The notes: generated from the sequence alone by a model not told the origin. DNA of 64,000 nucleotides from Candidatus Sericytochromatia bacterium S15B-MN24 CBMW_12 (GCA_002083825.1 DAZV01000055.1:1-64000), one strand, 5' to 3'; positions 1 through 9,097 are shown, counted from the first letter of the stretch. Made by a program: numbers and translations.

Positions 1-15
1 CGCGGGAAAAATGAA

Positions 16-39
16 AGCCGAGACATCCCTGCCTCGGCT
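16..39 (-). terminator. Possible leftward intrinsic terminator
   Basis: A 7-bp stem (AGCCGAG / CTCGGCT) with a 10-nt loop is followed, on the minus strand, by a T-rich tract at 6-16. It could terminate leftward transcription or mark the end of a gene outside the window. No minus-strand gene is visible immediately to its right, so its client is unknown. Confidence 0.35.
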
Positions 40-60
40 GCTCAAAAGGCCAAAGTCCAG

Positions 61-96
61 AGTCCCCCATTGGGCCTGCGGGCCCAATGGGGGACT
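61..96. repeat. Perfect 16-bp inverted repeat with 4-nt loop
   Basis: AGTCCCCCATTGGGCC at 61-76 and its exact complement at 81-96 flank the loop TGCG. No T-run follows on either strand, so it is not a standard intrinsic terminator. It lies 150 bp before the histidine kinase gene. It may be a transcript-end hairpin of the gene left of the window, or a protein-binding site. Nothing else was recognised in 97-245. Confidence 0.6.
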
Positions 97-245
97 AGTA
101 TGCGGAATCAAGGGGACTTCCCTAGCGCGACGTCCGAAATTTTTGTAAATTATCCCTTGACGGTGCCGAATCGTTTCAGGGTCTTGGGCAAACGGAGCCT
201 CCCTCTCGATTTTGGACGGTCGCCGTGTCAGGAGGATTGCCATTC

Positions 246-2633
246 ATGAGCGGACGATGCCATCCAAACCATGCTCGGGTGCTGTGGGGTCTCGCAAGCG
301 CGGCGAGCCTCGGGGCCATGGCGCTGGGCGTCTCCGTGCTCATCGGCTGGCAGCTTGATTCCCCGGTACTAAAAAGCTTCATCCCCGATCAAAGCGCGAT
401 GAATCCCATAGCGGCCATAGTATTCATCCTGCTGGGCGGAGCGCTCTGGCTCCAGCGGAAGGAGCCGACCGATCGGTACTCCCAGCGCTGGGCGAGGGGC
501 CTCGCGCTGGCGGCTGCCGTGATAGGGGTGAGCGTGATGGCGGAATACCTGATCGGGTGGGGGCCTCACCTGGATCAGACCGTATTCCGCGCGCAAGTGG
601 AGCAGGCTTCGCCGCCCAACCGGATGGCACCGAACACGGCCCTGGAATTTCTGCTCATCGGAACCAGCCTGCTTTTGCTGAATGCCCAGTCGCAGTTCCT
701 GCAGCGATCCGCGCGATTCCTCGCGCTTTCGTCCTTGGCGATCGCATTCCTGCCCGCGATCGGCTACCTCTACCAGATCGCCCCCTTCACGCGCGCGGGT
801 GCCGACTACGGCCCCATGCCGCTGAACGCGGCCCTCGGCATCATGATGCTGGCCTTCGGGGTGCTCGGTGTGCGTCCCGAAAGGGGCATCATGGCCTTGC
901 TGTGCAGCAATCGCTCGGGAGGCCAGATGCTGCGCCGCTTGCTGCCCGCGTTCTTCCTCGCTCCCATCCTGCTGGGGTTGCTCCGGTTATGGGGGGAGCG
1001 GACCTGGGGATACGACGACACGTTCGGGGTCGGGCTCCTGGTGACGGGGATGATCGCCGTCACCACGTCCCTGCTCTGGTGGCACTCCGGCGTGCTCGAC
1101 CGGGTCGAAGCGGCCCTGATCGACAGCGAGGCCAAGCTCCGCACCGTCATCGACGCCTCGCCGGACATCGTCATGATGCGAGATCGAGAGGGGCGATACC
1201 TCCTGGCGAACCCTGCCTACGCCAAGATGCTGGGACGATCCATTCCCGAAATCCTAGGCAAGCGGGACACCGATTTATACGAGGACGCGACCGCCCAGCG
1301 GATCATGGCGAGCGACCGGAACGTGATGGCGACGGAGACCCCGGCGACCTACGAGATCGAGATCCTGACCCCCGATGGGGAGGACCGAATCTTCTACAGC
1401 ACCAAGTATCCCTACTATTCGCCCGCGGGAGAGTTGATCGGAGTGATCGCCATCTCGCGCGACATCACCGATCGTCAGAAGATCGAGGAGGCCCTTCGAG
1501 AAAGCCAGCGGCGGATCGAGGCGGTGCTCGACAACTCGCCCGTCTTCTTGCTCAACGTCGACCTCCATGGTCGGATCTTGCTCGCGAAGGGGAAGGGGCT
1601 CGAGGTGCTTTGCTTGAACCCCTCGGACATGATCGGCCAGGATATCGCCGAGGCCTTCCAGATGTTTCCTGCGTTTGCCTGGGCTTATCATCGCGCCCTG
1701 GCGGGCGAGTCTTTTCGGGAGCCGGTGGAGGTGGGGACGGCGGCGTTCGAGGCGTGGTTCACGCCCGTTCGCAGCGACGAGACGGATCGGATCGTGGGGG
1801 TCATCGGGGTCGCGACCGACGTGAGCGAGCGCAAGCAGTTGGAGGCCCAGCTCCGGGCGCAGTACGAGAAGCTCAAGGAGCTCGACAAGCTCAAGGACGA
1901 CTTCGTCAACGCCGTCTCCCATGATCTGCGCACGCCCTTGACCGCGATCATGGGCTATGCCGAGTTCCTGGAAGACGAGATTGGCGGCAAGCTAACCCCG
2001 CAGCAGGGAGAGTTCGTGGCCCAGATCGAGAAGAGCACCCAGCGCCTGGAGGGCCTGGTCAACGATCTGCTGGACTTCGCTCGCTTGGAAGCCGGCAAGT
2101 TTCGCCTGCACTGCGAGGAGGTGGATCTCGCGAACAAGATCGCGGAGATCGTCGAGAGCCTCAGGCCCCAGGCGGAAGAACGCATGCTGAAGCTGGAAGC
2201 CATCCTACCGGATGAGCCCGTCCCGATGGTACTGGATCCGCGACGGATCGAGAGGGTGCTCGCCAACCTGATCGGGAACGCCATCAAGTTCACCCCCGAG
2301 GGAGGACAGATCGGGGTGCGGGTGACGGTGGAGGAGAACGGGGTGATCTGCGAGGTGACGGACACCGGGATCGGCATTGCCTCGGAGGACATTCCCAAGC
2401 TGTTCCGCCGCTTTACGCAGCTCGAGAGCGGCGCCCGGATCAAGGCCGGAACGGGATTGGGGCTCAGCATCAGCAAGGCGCAGGTGGAGGCGCATGGGGG
2501 TCAGGTGGGGGTCCGAAGCGAGCTGGGCAAGGGCAGTACGTTCTGGTTCCGCCTACACTGGGACGTTCCGGCTCAGTGCCGGGTGGATCAGGGGGATATT
2601 CCCGAAACGGCGACCCGCGGAAGCGCGAGCTGA
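246..2633 (+). CDS. Multi-PAS membrane sensor histidine kinase
   Basis: Predicted 795-residue hybrid-free sensor kinase. The N-terminal ~290 residues contain about eight hydrophobic segments, so the input domain is embedded in the inner membrane. Two PAS domains follow (roughly 300-410 and 425-535), each ending in a DIT/DVSERK-type linker. Next comes a HisKA domain with the phospho-acceptor in VSHDLRTPL (His near residue 559), then an HATPase domain with N-box (NLIGNAIKF), G1 (DTGIGIA) and G2 (GTGLGLSIS). The start is the ATG at 246, because AGGAGG lies at 230-235; an in-frame GTG at 225 is upstream of that site and unlikely. No response regulator is adjacent, so this is an orphan kinase with unknown partner and signal. 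It is convergent with ruvA, with only 4 bp between stops. Confidence 0.9.
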   Translation: MSGRCHPNHARVLWGLASAASLGAMALGVSVLIGWQLDSPVLKSFIPDQSAMNPIAAIVFILLGGALWLQRKEPTDRYSQRWARGLALAAAVIGVSVMAEYLIGWGPHLDQTVFRAQVEQASPPNRMAPNTALEFLLIGTSLLLLNAQSQFLQRSARFLALSSLAIAFLPAIGYLYQIAPFTRAGADYGPMPLNAALGIMMLAFGVLGVRPERGIMALLCSNRSGGQMLRRLLPAFFLAPILLGLLRLWGERTWGYDDTFGVGLLVTGMIAVTTSLLWWHSGVLDRVEAALIDSEAKLRTVIDASPDIVMMRDREGRYLLANPAYAKMLGRSIPEILGKRDTDLYEDATAQRIMASDRNVMATETPATYEIEILTPDGEDRIFYSTKYPYYSPAGELIGVIAISRDITDRQKIEEALRESQRRIEAVLDNSPVFLLNVDLHGRILLAKGKGLEVLCLNPSDMIGQDIAEAFQMFPAFAWAYHRALAGESFREPVEVGTAAFEAWFTPVRSDETDRIVGVIGVATDVSERKQLEAQLRAQYEKLKELDKLKDDFVNAVSHDLRTPLTAIMGYAEFLEDEIGGKLTPQQGEFVAQIEKSTQRLEGLVNDLLDFARLEAGKFRLHCEEVDLANKIAEIVESLRPQAEERMLKLEAILPDEPVPMVLDPRRIERVLANLIGNAIKFTPEGGQIGVRVTVEENGVICEVTDTGIGIASEDIPKLFRRFTQLESGARIKAGTGLGLSISKAQVEAHGGQVGVRSELGKGSTFWFRLHWDVPAQCRVDQGDIPETATRGSAS

Positions 2634-2637
2634 GGGG

Positions 2638-3246
2638 CTAGAGTTCGCTCAGGCGTTCGATGGCGGCGCGAATGGCCTCCTCGATGGGGGTGCTGGGCGC
2701 GATTCGAGCGAGGCAGGAGGCGATTTCGTCGGGGTCATAGCCCAGCGAGAGGAGGGCGAGTTCGGCTTCTTGCAGTTCGGGGCTGAGACCCGAGCCGGCC
2801 AGGGCGGTGAGCCCCGAGAGCCCCTCACGGAAGGAGGAGCGCTTGGCGGACAGTTTTTCCTTGAGTTCGAGAATCAACCGTTCGGCGGTCTTCTTGCCGA
2901 TGCCGGGAGCTTTGGCGAGGCGTTTGGAGTCGGCGGTGGCGATGGCCGTGACGATGTCCGAGGCGCTCATGGCCGAGAGGATTCCGAGGCCGGTCTTGGT
3001 GCCGACGCCTGAGACGGAGGTGAGCATGAGGAAGAGTTCGCGTTCTTCGAGCGAGGGGAAGCCGTAGAGGATCATGGCGTCCTCGCGGTGGGCGAGGTAG
3101 GTGAAGAGGGTGAGGCTTTGGCCTTCGGGTGGGAGATCCCGGAGCTGCCTGGAGGAGAGGAAGACCTGGTATCCGACCCCCGCGACGTCGAGGATGGCGT
3201 AGTCGATGCCGAGGTGGGCGAGGGTTCCGTGGAGGGAGATGATCAC
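2638..3246 (-). CDS. ruvA: Holliday junction DNA helicase subunit RuvA
   Basis: RuvA binds four-way Holliday junctions and loads RuvB for branch migration. The 202-residue protein has the normal family length. It shows the N-terminal OB-fold (start MIISLHGTL), central helix-hairpin-helix motifs (VSGVGTKTGLGIL and APGIGKKTAERLILELK) and the C-terminal RuvB-contacting three-helix domain (LLSLGYDPDEIASCL). The start codon is GTG and overlaps the ruvC stop as GTGA, so the two are translationally coupled. No ruvB is present in this window. Confidence 0.97.
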   Translation of the reverse strand: MIISLHGTLAHLGIDYAILDVAGVGYQVFLSSRQLRDLPPEGQSLTLFTYLAHREDAMILYGFPSLEERELFLMLTSVSGVGTKTGLGILSAMSASDIVTAIATADSKRLAKAPGIGKKTAERLILELKEKLSAKRSSFREGLSGLTALAGSGLSPELQEAELALLSLGYDPDEIASCLARIAPSTPIEEAIRAAIERLSEL

Positions 3247-3767
3247 GGGGCGAGCTCGGATTCGCGGGGGGCGTCCTCGGTCATGTCGGCGCCGCCTTGC
3301 AGGAACTGGACGTGGGTGAGGGCGAAGGCGAGGGCGTCGGCGGCGTCGTCGGGTCGGGGGATGGCGGTGAGTTCGAGCATGTCGCGGACCATTTCCTGGA
3401 TTTCGAGTTTTTGGGCCCGCCCGTAGCCGGTGATGGTTTGTTTGACCTGCATGGGGGTGTACTCGGCAATCTGGCAGCCGGCCTGGTGGGCGGCGAGGGT
3501 GAGGACCCCGCGGGCCTGGGCGACGGTGATGACGTTGGTGACGTTACGGAAGGCGAAGAGTTTTTCGATGATGACGATGGCGGGCCGGTAGAGGTCGAGG
3601 AGTTGGCGGGCATCGTCGTAGATGATGCGAAGGCGCTCGGCCATGGGCAGTTGGGGTGGGGTCTTGATGACTCCGAAGGCGACCATGGTGGAGTGGTAGT
3701 CGAGGTCGACGTCGATGACGCCGTAACCGACGGTGGCAGTCCCTGGGTCGATGCCGAGCAAGCGCAT
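3243..3767 (-). CDS. ruvC: Holliday junction resolvase RuvC
   Basis: RuvC is the metal-dependent endonuclease that cuts Holliday junctions symmetrically. The 174-residue product begins MRLLGIDPGTATVGYG, with the first catalytic Asp at residue 7. It carries the Glu in IIEKLFAF and the C-terminal Asp pair in DDAADALAFALTH. These are the four acidic residues of the RNase H-like active site. The reading frame is open a further 90 codons upstream, but family length, the MRLLGID start and a GAGG just ahead of the ATG at 3767 select the short form. It is first in a ruvC-ruvA pair and is divergent from the RNase E/G gene. Confidence 0.97.
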   Translation of the reverse strand: MRLLGIDPGTATVGYGVIDVDLDYHSTMVAFGVIKTPPQLPMAERLRIIYDDARQLLDLYRPAIVIIEKLFAFRNVTNVITVAQARGVLTLAAHQAGCQIAEYTPMQVKQTITGYGRAQKLEIQEMVRDMLELTAIPRPDDAADALAFALTHVQFLQGGADMTEDAPRESELAP

Positions 3768-3840
3768 GACCTCATGATAGGGGCGGTGGAGGGCGTTGGC
3801 AAGGGCGGAAGGTGGGTAAAGAAAAAGGAGAGCGGGGAGC

Positions 3841-3869
3841 TTGACCCGGATAAAGCACTTTGTTACGAT
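3841..3869 (+). promoter_or_regulatory. Candidate sigma70-type promoter for the RNase E/G gene
   Basis: TTGACC (3841-3846) and TACGAT (3864-3869) are separated by 17 bp, in the ruvC/rng divergent gap. The implied 5' leader is about 180 nt. Long leaders are known for RNase E genes, where they can mediate autoregulation; no leader structure was established here. Confidence 0.5.
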
Positions 3870-4058
3870 GGTCGCAAAGTTTTCCACCTGCTCCCCGGCC
3901 CGTCGCGGGCCCCAGAATCGAGACCCGAGCAGGGATCGATGGGCCGATGAACGGTCGGGTCGAGCGTCGGTACCGCCCCCCCTTTCGGCAAGAGGCCGTT
4001 CCTGGAGGGTTCCCCCCCTCTCCGGTTCCTTGCCCACAACACCGCATAGGATGTCTTA

Positions 4059-6521
4059 GTGAAAAGAGAAATCGTATTCAGCGAGGCTGACGATCTGGCC
4101 GTGGTATTCGAGAATGGTCGCGCCGTAGAGTTCGTGATGCGCCAAGGCGATCAGTTGGTCGGCGACATCATTCTCGGTCGCGTCGAGTCGGTCGTTCCCG
4201 CAATCGAAGCCGCGTTCGTCAACATCGGTCACGACAAGAACGGGTTCATCCACCTGGCGGATCTGCCGCAGGCGCAAGGACCCAAGCGCAAGGTCAAGAC
4301 ACCGGCCGTCAAACCCGGCGAGAAGCTCGTGGTGCAGATTGCCAAGGCGCCGACCGGAACCAAGGGAGCCCGTCTTACGGGGCGCCTTTCGATTCCCGGT
4401 CGGTTCCTGGTATTCGTGCCTCATGACAACCGGGTCTGCCTCTCGCGGATGATCACGGATGGCAAGGAGCGCGACCGGCTCCGGGCGATCGCTTCGGAAC
4501 TCAAGGACCCCGGCCACGGCCTGATCGTCAGGACCGAAGCCGCCGGCGCCACCGAAGCCGAGCTTCGCCGCGACATCCAGGAGCTGCTCGAGCGCTGGAC
4601 CGACATCCTGCACCAGGCCCAGATGAGCCAACCCCCCGCGCTCCTTTACCGCGATCAGGATCTGCTCACCCGGGTGCTGCGCGATCGCCTCACCGCCGAC
4701 ACCGAGAAGGTGGTCTTCGACTCCGAAGACGCCTACCAGCGCGCCAAGGGCATTCTGCAGGGCTGGATGCCCGAGATGGTCCGCAACCTGCAGGTCTACC
4801 GCGGCAAGGTGCCCTTGCTCCAGCTGTACCGGGTCCCGATGGAGTTCGAGAACGCCCTCAAGCCTTCCGTTCGCCTTCCCTCGGGCGGTTCGATCGTCAT
4901 CGAGGCCACCGAGGCCCTGACGGTGATCGACGTCAACTCCGGCAAGCTCACCTCCTCGAAGAGCCTCAACGAGACGGTGCTCCGCACCAACCTCGAGGCC
5001 TCCGTCGAGATCGCTCGCCAGATCCGCCTCCGCGACATCGGCGGCATCGTGATCGTCGACTTCATCTCCATGGACTACGCCGCCGACCGCCAGAAGGTGA
5101 TCGCTCACTTCAACGAGTCGCTCGTTCCTGACAAGAGCCGGCCCCAGATCACGTCCGCCTTCTCCGAACACGGCCTGCTCGAACTCTCGCGCCGCCGCCA
5201 AGGCCAGAGCATCCTGGAACAGCTCACCCACCGCTGCCCGGACTGCATGGGACTCGGCCGCGTCCGCAACGAGGTCGCCCCCTTCGAGATCCGGATGCCC
5301 CTGCCCGAGGCCCCTCCCGCATCCCTCGAGGAGCAAGCCGAAATTCTCGTCGAGGAACTCGTCGAAGAGCCGATCATCGAGCGCCTGGGACTCGAAGAGC
5401 CCACCCCGTCCGAGGAAGGTGACGAGCAGAGCCGTCGCCGCCGCCGTCGCCGCCGCCGGGGCCGTGGTCCTGCCGAGGAAGCTGCCGAGACGGGCCTCGT
5501 CGTCGAGGAGGAAACCACCTCCACCGACGGACGGTTCGAGGAGGAGGGCCTGATGATCGAAGCCTTCGAACTCGAAGAAGGCCTCGACATGGCCCCGGCC
5601 CGCGAGGAGCGTCCGATGCGCGAGAGCGCCGGTCGCGAGCGCTTCGGCCGCGAAGGCCGCCGCGATCGGGTCGAGCGCGAACCCCGCCGGGAGCGTCCGA
5701 TGCGCGAGGAGCGCCCCGTTCGCGAAGCGCGTCCCGTTCGTGAAGCACGCCCCGCCCCCGAGGCCTTCGCGGTCATCGAGGAGCTCGAGGAAATCGCGCC
5801 CCTTCCGGCCGCCAGCCGGGAAACCGAGCGCGAGGATCGTCAGCGTCACCGCCGCCGGGAACGTCCCCGGACGCGGGAAGAAGCTCCCAGCCGTGGCTTC
5901 GAGCAGGCGCAGGCTCCGCGGATGGAGACTCCGCGGGTCGAGGCCCCGGTGATCGAAACCGCGGCCGTGGTTCCGGCTCCGGTCGAGGTGGCAGCACCCG
6001 TTCCCACGGTTCGCCGCCGCGAAGCCGCATCCCGTGTTCCCCAGCGTCCTCGGGCTCGCCTGGTCGAGGTGGCTCCCGGCCTCCTCGTCGCCGCCGGCGA
6101 ATCCGAGCCCCAAGCGGCCGAGGCGCCCAAGGTCGAGGCCAAGAAGGTCAGGTTCCCGAGGACCGAGACCCCGCAGGTCGAAGCCCCCGCTTTGGTCCTG
6201 CCGACTCCGGAACCGACCCCGGTTCCCGAGATGATCGCCCCCGTCGCGGAGGAGATCGTCCCGGTGGAAGTCGCCGAGACCCCCGCGGAGGTCGAAAAGA
6301 CGCCGGCTGCTCCCAAGCGCCAGCCCGCCGCCCGCGGACGGACGACGACCCGGACCCGGAGCACGGCTGCCAAGGCAGCCGCGCCCGCCGAGCCCGTGTC
6401 GGAACCGGAAGCGCCGGAACCGGTTGCGGTCAAGGAGCCTGAAGAAGCGGCAGCCAAGCCGGTTCGCCAGCGGGCAACCCGGACCACCACCCGGACCCGG
6501 AAAGCTCCCGTCACCGAGTAA
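4059..6521 (+). CDS. rng: Ribonuclease E/G with long basic/acidic tail
   Basis: Endoribonuclease of the RNase E/G family, acting in rRNA maturation and mRNA decay. In the 820-residue product, an S1 RNA-binding region comes first (GDIILGRVESVVPAIEAAFV). The RNase H/DNase I-like core follows, with catalytic motif VIDVNSGK near residue 290 and the second metal-site segment GGIVIVDFISM. The Zn-link CPDC near residue 394 holds dimers together. Beyond ~420 lies a low-complexity tail of about 400 residues, rich in Arg, Glu, Pro and Ala, with blocks such as RRRRRRRRRGRG and repeated REARP units. In RNase E such tails scaffold the degradosome or bind RNA. Start is GTG at 4059. It is followed by a strong terminator. 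RNase G proteins are about 490 residues, so an RNase E-like role is possible. Confidence 0.92.
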   Translation: MKREIVFSEADDLAVVFENGRAVEFVMRQGDQLVGDIILGRVESVVPAIEAAFVNIGHDKNGFIHLADLPQAQGPKRKVKTPAVKPGEKLVVQIAKAPTGTKGARLTGRLSIPGRFLVFVPHDNRVCLSRMITDGKERDRLRAIASELKDPGHGLIVRTEAAGATEAELRRDIQELLERWTDILHQAQMSQPPALLYRDQDLLTRVLRDRLTADTEKVVFDSEDAYQRAKGILQGWMPEMVRNLQVYRGKVPLLQLYRVPMEFENALKPSVRLPSGGSIVIEATEALTVIDVNSGKLTSSKSLNETVLRTNLEASVEIARQIRLRDIGGIVIVDFISMDYAADRQKVIAHFNESLVPDKSRPQITSAFSEHGLLELSRRRQGQSILEQLTHRCPDCMGLGRVRNEVAPFEIRMPLPEAPPASLEEQAEILVEELVEEPIIERLGLEEPTPSEEGDEQSRRRRRRRRRGRGPAEEAAETGLVVEEETTSTDGRFEEEGLMIEAFELEEGLDMAPAREERPMRESAGRERFGREGRRDRVEREPRRERPMREERPVREARPVREARPAPEAFAVIEELEEIAPLPAASRETEREDRQRHRRRERPRTREEAPSRGFEQAQAPRMETPRVEAPVIETAAVVPAPVEVAAPVPTVRRREAASRVPQRPRARLVEVAPGLLVAAGESEPQAAEAPKVEAKKVRFPRTETPQVEAPALVLPTPEPTPVPEMIAPVAEEIVPVEVAETPAEVEKTPAAPKRQPAARGRTTTRTRSTAAKAAAPAEPVSEPEAPEPVAVKEPEEAAAKPVRQRATRTTTRTRKAPVTE

Positions 6522-6528
6522 TACAGTT

Positions 6529-6560
6529 CCGCGGGGCCCTCGTAGGGGCCCCGCGGCTTT
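6529..6560 (+). terminator. Intrinsic terminator of the RNase E/G gene
   Basis: An 11-bp GC-only stem (6529-6539 with 6546-6556) and a short loop are followed by CTTTT. It begins 8 nt after the RNase E/G stop, so the downstream pseudouridine synthase probably depends on read-through or its own promoter. Confidence 0.85.
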
Positions 6561-6574
6561 TGATAGAGTCTTTG

Positions 6575-7528
6575 ATGAACCCAGAACCCCTCGAGGATGA
6601 CTCCTCCCAGACCCTGACAGTCCCTCCCGAAGCCCGCGGCTCGCGCCTGGATCAGTTCCTGAGCGCTCAGCTGGAGGGCCTCTCGCGTTCTCGGCTTCAG
6701 GATCTGATCTCCGAAGCCCGCATCCAGGTCAACGGCGTGAGCGCCAAGTCCAGCATGAAGCTGCGGGGCGGCGAAACCATCGCCGTCACCATCCCGCCTC
6801 CCGCGGAGATGCGCCTCACGGCCGAGGCGATTCCGCTGGACGTGGTCTACGAAGACTCGGATCTGCTGGTCGTCAACAAGGCCCAGGGAATGGCCACTCA
6901 TCCCGCGCCGGGGACGCTCTCGGGCACGCTCGTCAATGCGCTGCTGGCCCACTGCGGGGATCTGTCTGGAATCGGGGGAGTCACGCGTCCCGGGATCGTG
7001 CACCGCCTGGACAAGGACACGTCAGGGCTGCTGGTGGTGGCCAAGAACGATCTGGCGCATCAGGGGCTTTCGGCCCAGATCGCCGCCAAGACGGCGACGC
7101 GCCAGTACCTGGCGGTGATCATGGGAACCTTCGAGACCACGGAAGGAACGATCGACGCGCCCATCGCACGGCATCCCAAGGAGCGCATCAAGATGGCGGT
7201 GGTCGAGGGCGGGCGCCACTCCGTGACCCGCTGGCGCGTCCTGGAGGAGTTTCGGGTCTCGGGTCGCGCGACCACGAGCCTGGTGGAGCTGACCCTCGAG
7301 ACCGGGCGCACCCATCAGATTCGGGTCCACCTGGCCCATCTCAAGCATCCCATCGTGGGCGACCCGGTCTACGCGCCCGCGTCTCCGTTCCCGGTGAAGC
7401 TCGCGGGGCAGTCCCTGCATGCGTTCCGCCTGTCCTTCGACCATCCGCGCGACGGTCGGCGACTGACCTTCGAGGTGGCTCCTCCCGAGCCCTTCCAGAA
7501 GCTCCTCAACTACCTGCGCCAGGGTTAA
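6575..7528 (+). CDS. rluD: RluA/RluD-family 23S rRNA pseudouridine synthase
   Basis: Predicted enzyme isomerising uridine to pseudouridine in large-subunit rRNA. The N-terminal S4 RNA-binding domain (SRLDQFL through RIQVNGV and LRGGETI) is followed by the catalytic domain. That domain has the RluA-family active-site motif HRLDKDTSGLLVVAKN, containing the nucleophilic Asp, and the closing motif GRTHQIRVH. The ATG at 6575 is preferred over a TTG at 6560 that sits in the terminator T-run; no clear Shine-Dalgarno is visible. The 317-residue length is normal for the family. The symbol reflects best family resemblance; the exact target uridines are not determinable. Its last 4 bp overlap the convergent acetyltransferase gene. 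Confidence 0.9.
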   Translation: MNPEPLEDDSSQTLTVPPEARGSRLDQFLSAQLEGLSRSRLQDLISEARIQVNGVSAKSSMKLRGGETIAVTIPPPAEMRLTAEAIPLDVVYEDSDLLVVNKAQGMATHPAPGTLSGTLVNALLAHCGDLSGIGGVTRPGIVHRLDKDTSGLLVVAKNDLAHQGLSAQIAAKTATRQYLAVIMGTFETTEGTIDAPIARHPKERIKMAVVEGGRHSVTRWRVLEEFRVSGRATTSLVELTLETGRTHQIRVHLAHLKHPIVGDPVYAPASPFPVKLAGQSLHAFRLSFDHPRDGRRLTFEVAPPEPFQKLLNYLRQG

Positions 7529-8088
7529 ACGGGGGGTTCATCGAGCCAGAGGCTCATGAGGATGACGTCCACCCATTCGCCCTCGATGCGCATCTCGCGA
7601 TGGAGCCTGCCCTCCGGGACGAAGCCGCGGGTTTGGTAGAGGGCGATCGCCCGCTCGTTGACGTGCTGCACTTCCAGTCCGATCTTGCGGGTGACGCCGT
7701 TGCTTCGGGCCCAAGCAATCATGGCGTCCAGCAGGATTCCTCCGATGCCCTGGTTCCAGTGGGTCTTGCGGATGCTCATGCCGAAACGCCCGGTATGACG
7801 CATGCGCTTGAGGCGCCAGCCGGTATAGGTGAGGGTTCCCACGAGCTTTCCTTGCTGCTCCGCGAGCAGGAAGAGGGCGTTGTCGGCTTCGGCGTAGCGG
7901 CGGATCAGGTTTCGCTCTTCGAGGAGCGTCGCCGTTGATTCGCCGCTTTCGCGGCTGAGGAACGAGGACTCCCGGTCGCAGGCTTCGACGTGCAGGATCA
8001 GGCTCGCGGCGTCCGCCTCCTTGGCGATTCGCAGCAGGACGGGGGATCCCAGTCGGTCGTGACGCGTCAGCGGTTCAATCCAAGCCAT
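7525..8088 (-). CDS. GNAT-family N-acetyltransferase
   Basis: Predicted acetyl-CoA-dependent N-acetyltransferase of 187 residues. The acetyl-CoA-binding loop is visible as NQGIGGILLDAMIAWAR, and the C-terminal part of the fold as VNERAIALYQTRGFVPEGRL. The resemblance is to RimJ/L-like GNAT proteins, whose substrates include ribosomal protein N-termini and small amines. The substrate here cannot be assigned. It is a single gene, convergent with rluD; about 190 bp of unremarkable sequence separates it from the next, divergent gene. Confidence 0.88.
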   Translation of the reverse strand: MAWIEPLTRHDRLGSPVLLRIAKEADAASLILHVEACDRESSFLSRESGESTATLLEERNLIRRYAEADNALFLLAEQQGKLVGTLTYTGWRLKRMRHTGRFGMSIRKTHWNQGIGGILLDAMIAWARSNGVTRKIGLEVQHVNERAIALYQTRGFVPEGRLHREMRIEGEWVDVILMSLWLDEPPV

Positions 8089-8280
8089 GGAAGCATTATC
8101 TCAAGAAAAGGCGTTCCCTGCTTGCCCGCAATTGGTCCGAGGGATTTCGTGGGGATAGCGACCAGGACGAGGCCGTCGCTCTGATAGGCTTGGAACGACG
8201 CTCGGGGGGAAGCGGATCCCGGGAACCGCGAGCCATGCCGAGAGGGAAACGAAGACCACCAAGCACGCAAAGGAGGATCG

Positions 8281-9057
8281 ATGCGCGCGAAGCACGTCTT
8301 GCCGTTGGCGCTCATGCTGGCGCTGGGTCTGCATGGGGCGGCCATCGCCCAGGGAAATCCATCCCACGCGAATCAGGCGGTAGCGAAGCCGCTCACCAAG
8401 CCGGAGATCCAGGCGCTGGAACGAGAGGGTTCGATAGCCGCCAACCTGGGCGGGGCCTACGAAGCAGCCGTCGAGGCGCATGCCGCGTCCGTCGAGGGGC
8501 GTGATCAAATCGCTCTGAACCAGGTCTTCGAGGCCCGAACCCGGCTCATGGGAGTTCGGAACCTCAAAATGGCGGATGCCGACCTGAATCGAGCGCTCGA
8601 TGACCTTCTAACCTTGACTACGCTGGCCCAGCGGCGGCTCAGTTCGCGCTCTCCCGCGGCGAACGACGCGCTCAAGGATCTGGTCCTTCGCTTCAGCCAA
8701 ACCATGGCCACCCTGCCTCAGCTCGGAGGCGGTGGCGGTGGACCGACCGCCAGCATCCTTTCCCAAAAGCTCGCATCCGAACTGGTCAGCGACTCCTACC
8801 GCGCCCTTGCAAACGCTCAGGTCGCCCTTTCCCTCGGCAACCCGCGCGACGCCGCGCGCTGGCTCGCCGAAGCCCAGAACCAGCTCCAAACCGCCCGCGA
8901 AGCTCCCGGAAACAACCGAATCCAGGATCTTCTCAGCGCCATGAGCCCCGCCGTCCAGGTCGCCCAGATGCAAGTCGAACAGAATTCGCCCGAAGCCCTC
9001 GCCTCGACCTCGAAAGCCATCGAACAACTCGCCAACCGCCTCGCATCCATTCGCTAG
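8281..9057 (+). CDS. Secreted helical protein of unknown function
   Basis: A 258-residue protein with a clear Sec signal peptide (basic MRAKH, hydrophobic core, cleavage probably after AIAQ or nearby). The mature part looks all-helical, with heptad-like stretches such as LERALDDLLTL-type and LNQVFEARTRL segments, one glycine patch (GGGGG) in the middle, and repeated Gln/Ala-rich helices. No catalytic motif or known domain is recognisable. The start is secure: AAGGAGG lies just before the ATG. Its TAG stop is the first three bases of a repeat found at other gene ends in this window. Likely periplasmic. Confidence 0.75.
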   Translation: MRAKHVLPLALMLALGLHGAAIAQGNPSHANQAVAKPLTKPEIQALEREGSIAANLGGAYEAAVEAHAASVEGRDQIALNQVFEARTRLMGVRNLKMADADLNRALDDLLTLTTLAQRRLSSRSPAANDALKDLVLRFSQTMATLPQLGGGGGGPTASILSQKLASELVSDSYRALANAQVALSLGNPRDAARWLAEAQNQLQTAREAPGNNRIQDLLSAMSPAVQVAQMQVEQNSPEALASTSKAIEQLANRLASIR

Positions 9058-9097
9058 CGCCAGCGGCTGTTGATTAGCGCCGGCGGCTGTTGATTAG
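9055..9097 (+). repeat. Gene-end repeat, two short tandem copies
   Basis: TAGCGCCAGCGGCTGTT (9055-9071) and TAGCGCCGGCGGCTGTT (9075-9091), each followed by GAT, form a 20-bp period ending in another TAG. The first TAG is the stop codon of the preceding secreted-protein gene. The same core occurs at 16536-16552, 33705-33721 and 45981-46017. Confidence 0.9.

Noticed and set aside
3768-4037. N-terminal extension of RuvC
   Set aside because: The extension is not conserved, runs through the divergent promoter region, and family length matches the start at 3767.
4056-6113. 685-codon minus-strand frame opposite the RNase E/G gene
   Set aside because: Low-complexity antisense shadow; the plus-strand protein has clear catalytic motifs.
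9055-9097. Gene-end repeats considered as integron attC sites
   Set aside because: The RYYYAAC/GTTRRRY core pair and the bulged L/R arm pattern are not present, no integrase is seen, and the repeats end fixed core genes such as flhA and flgE.
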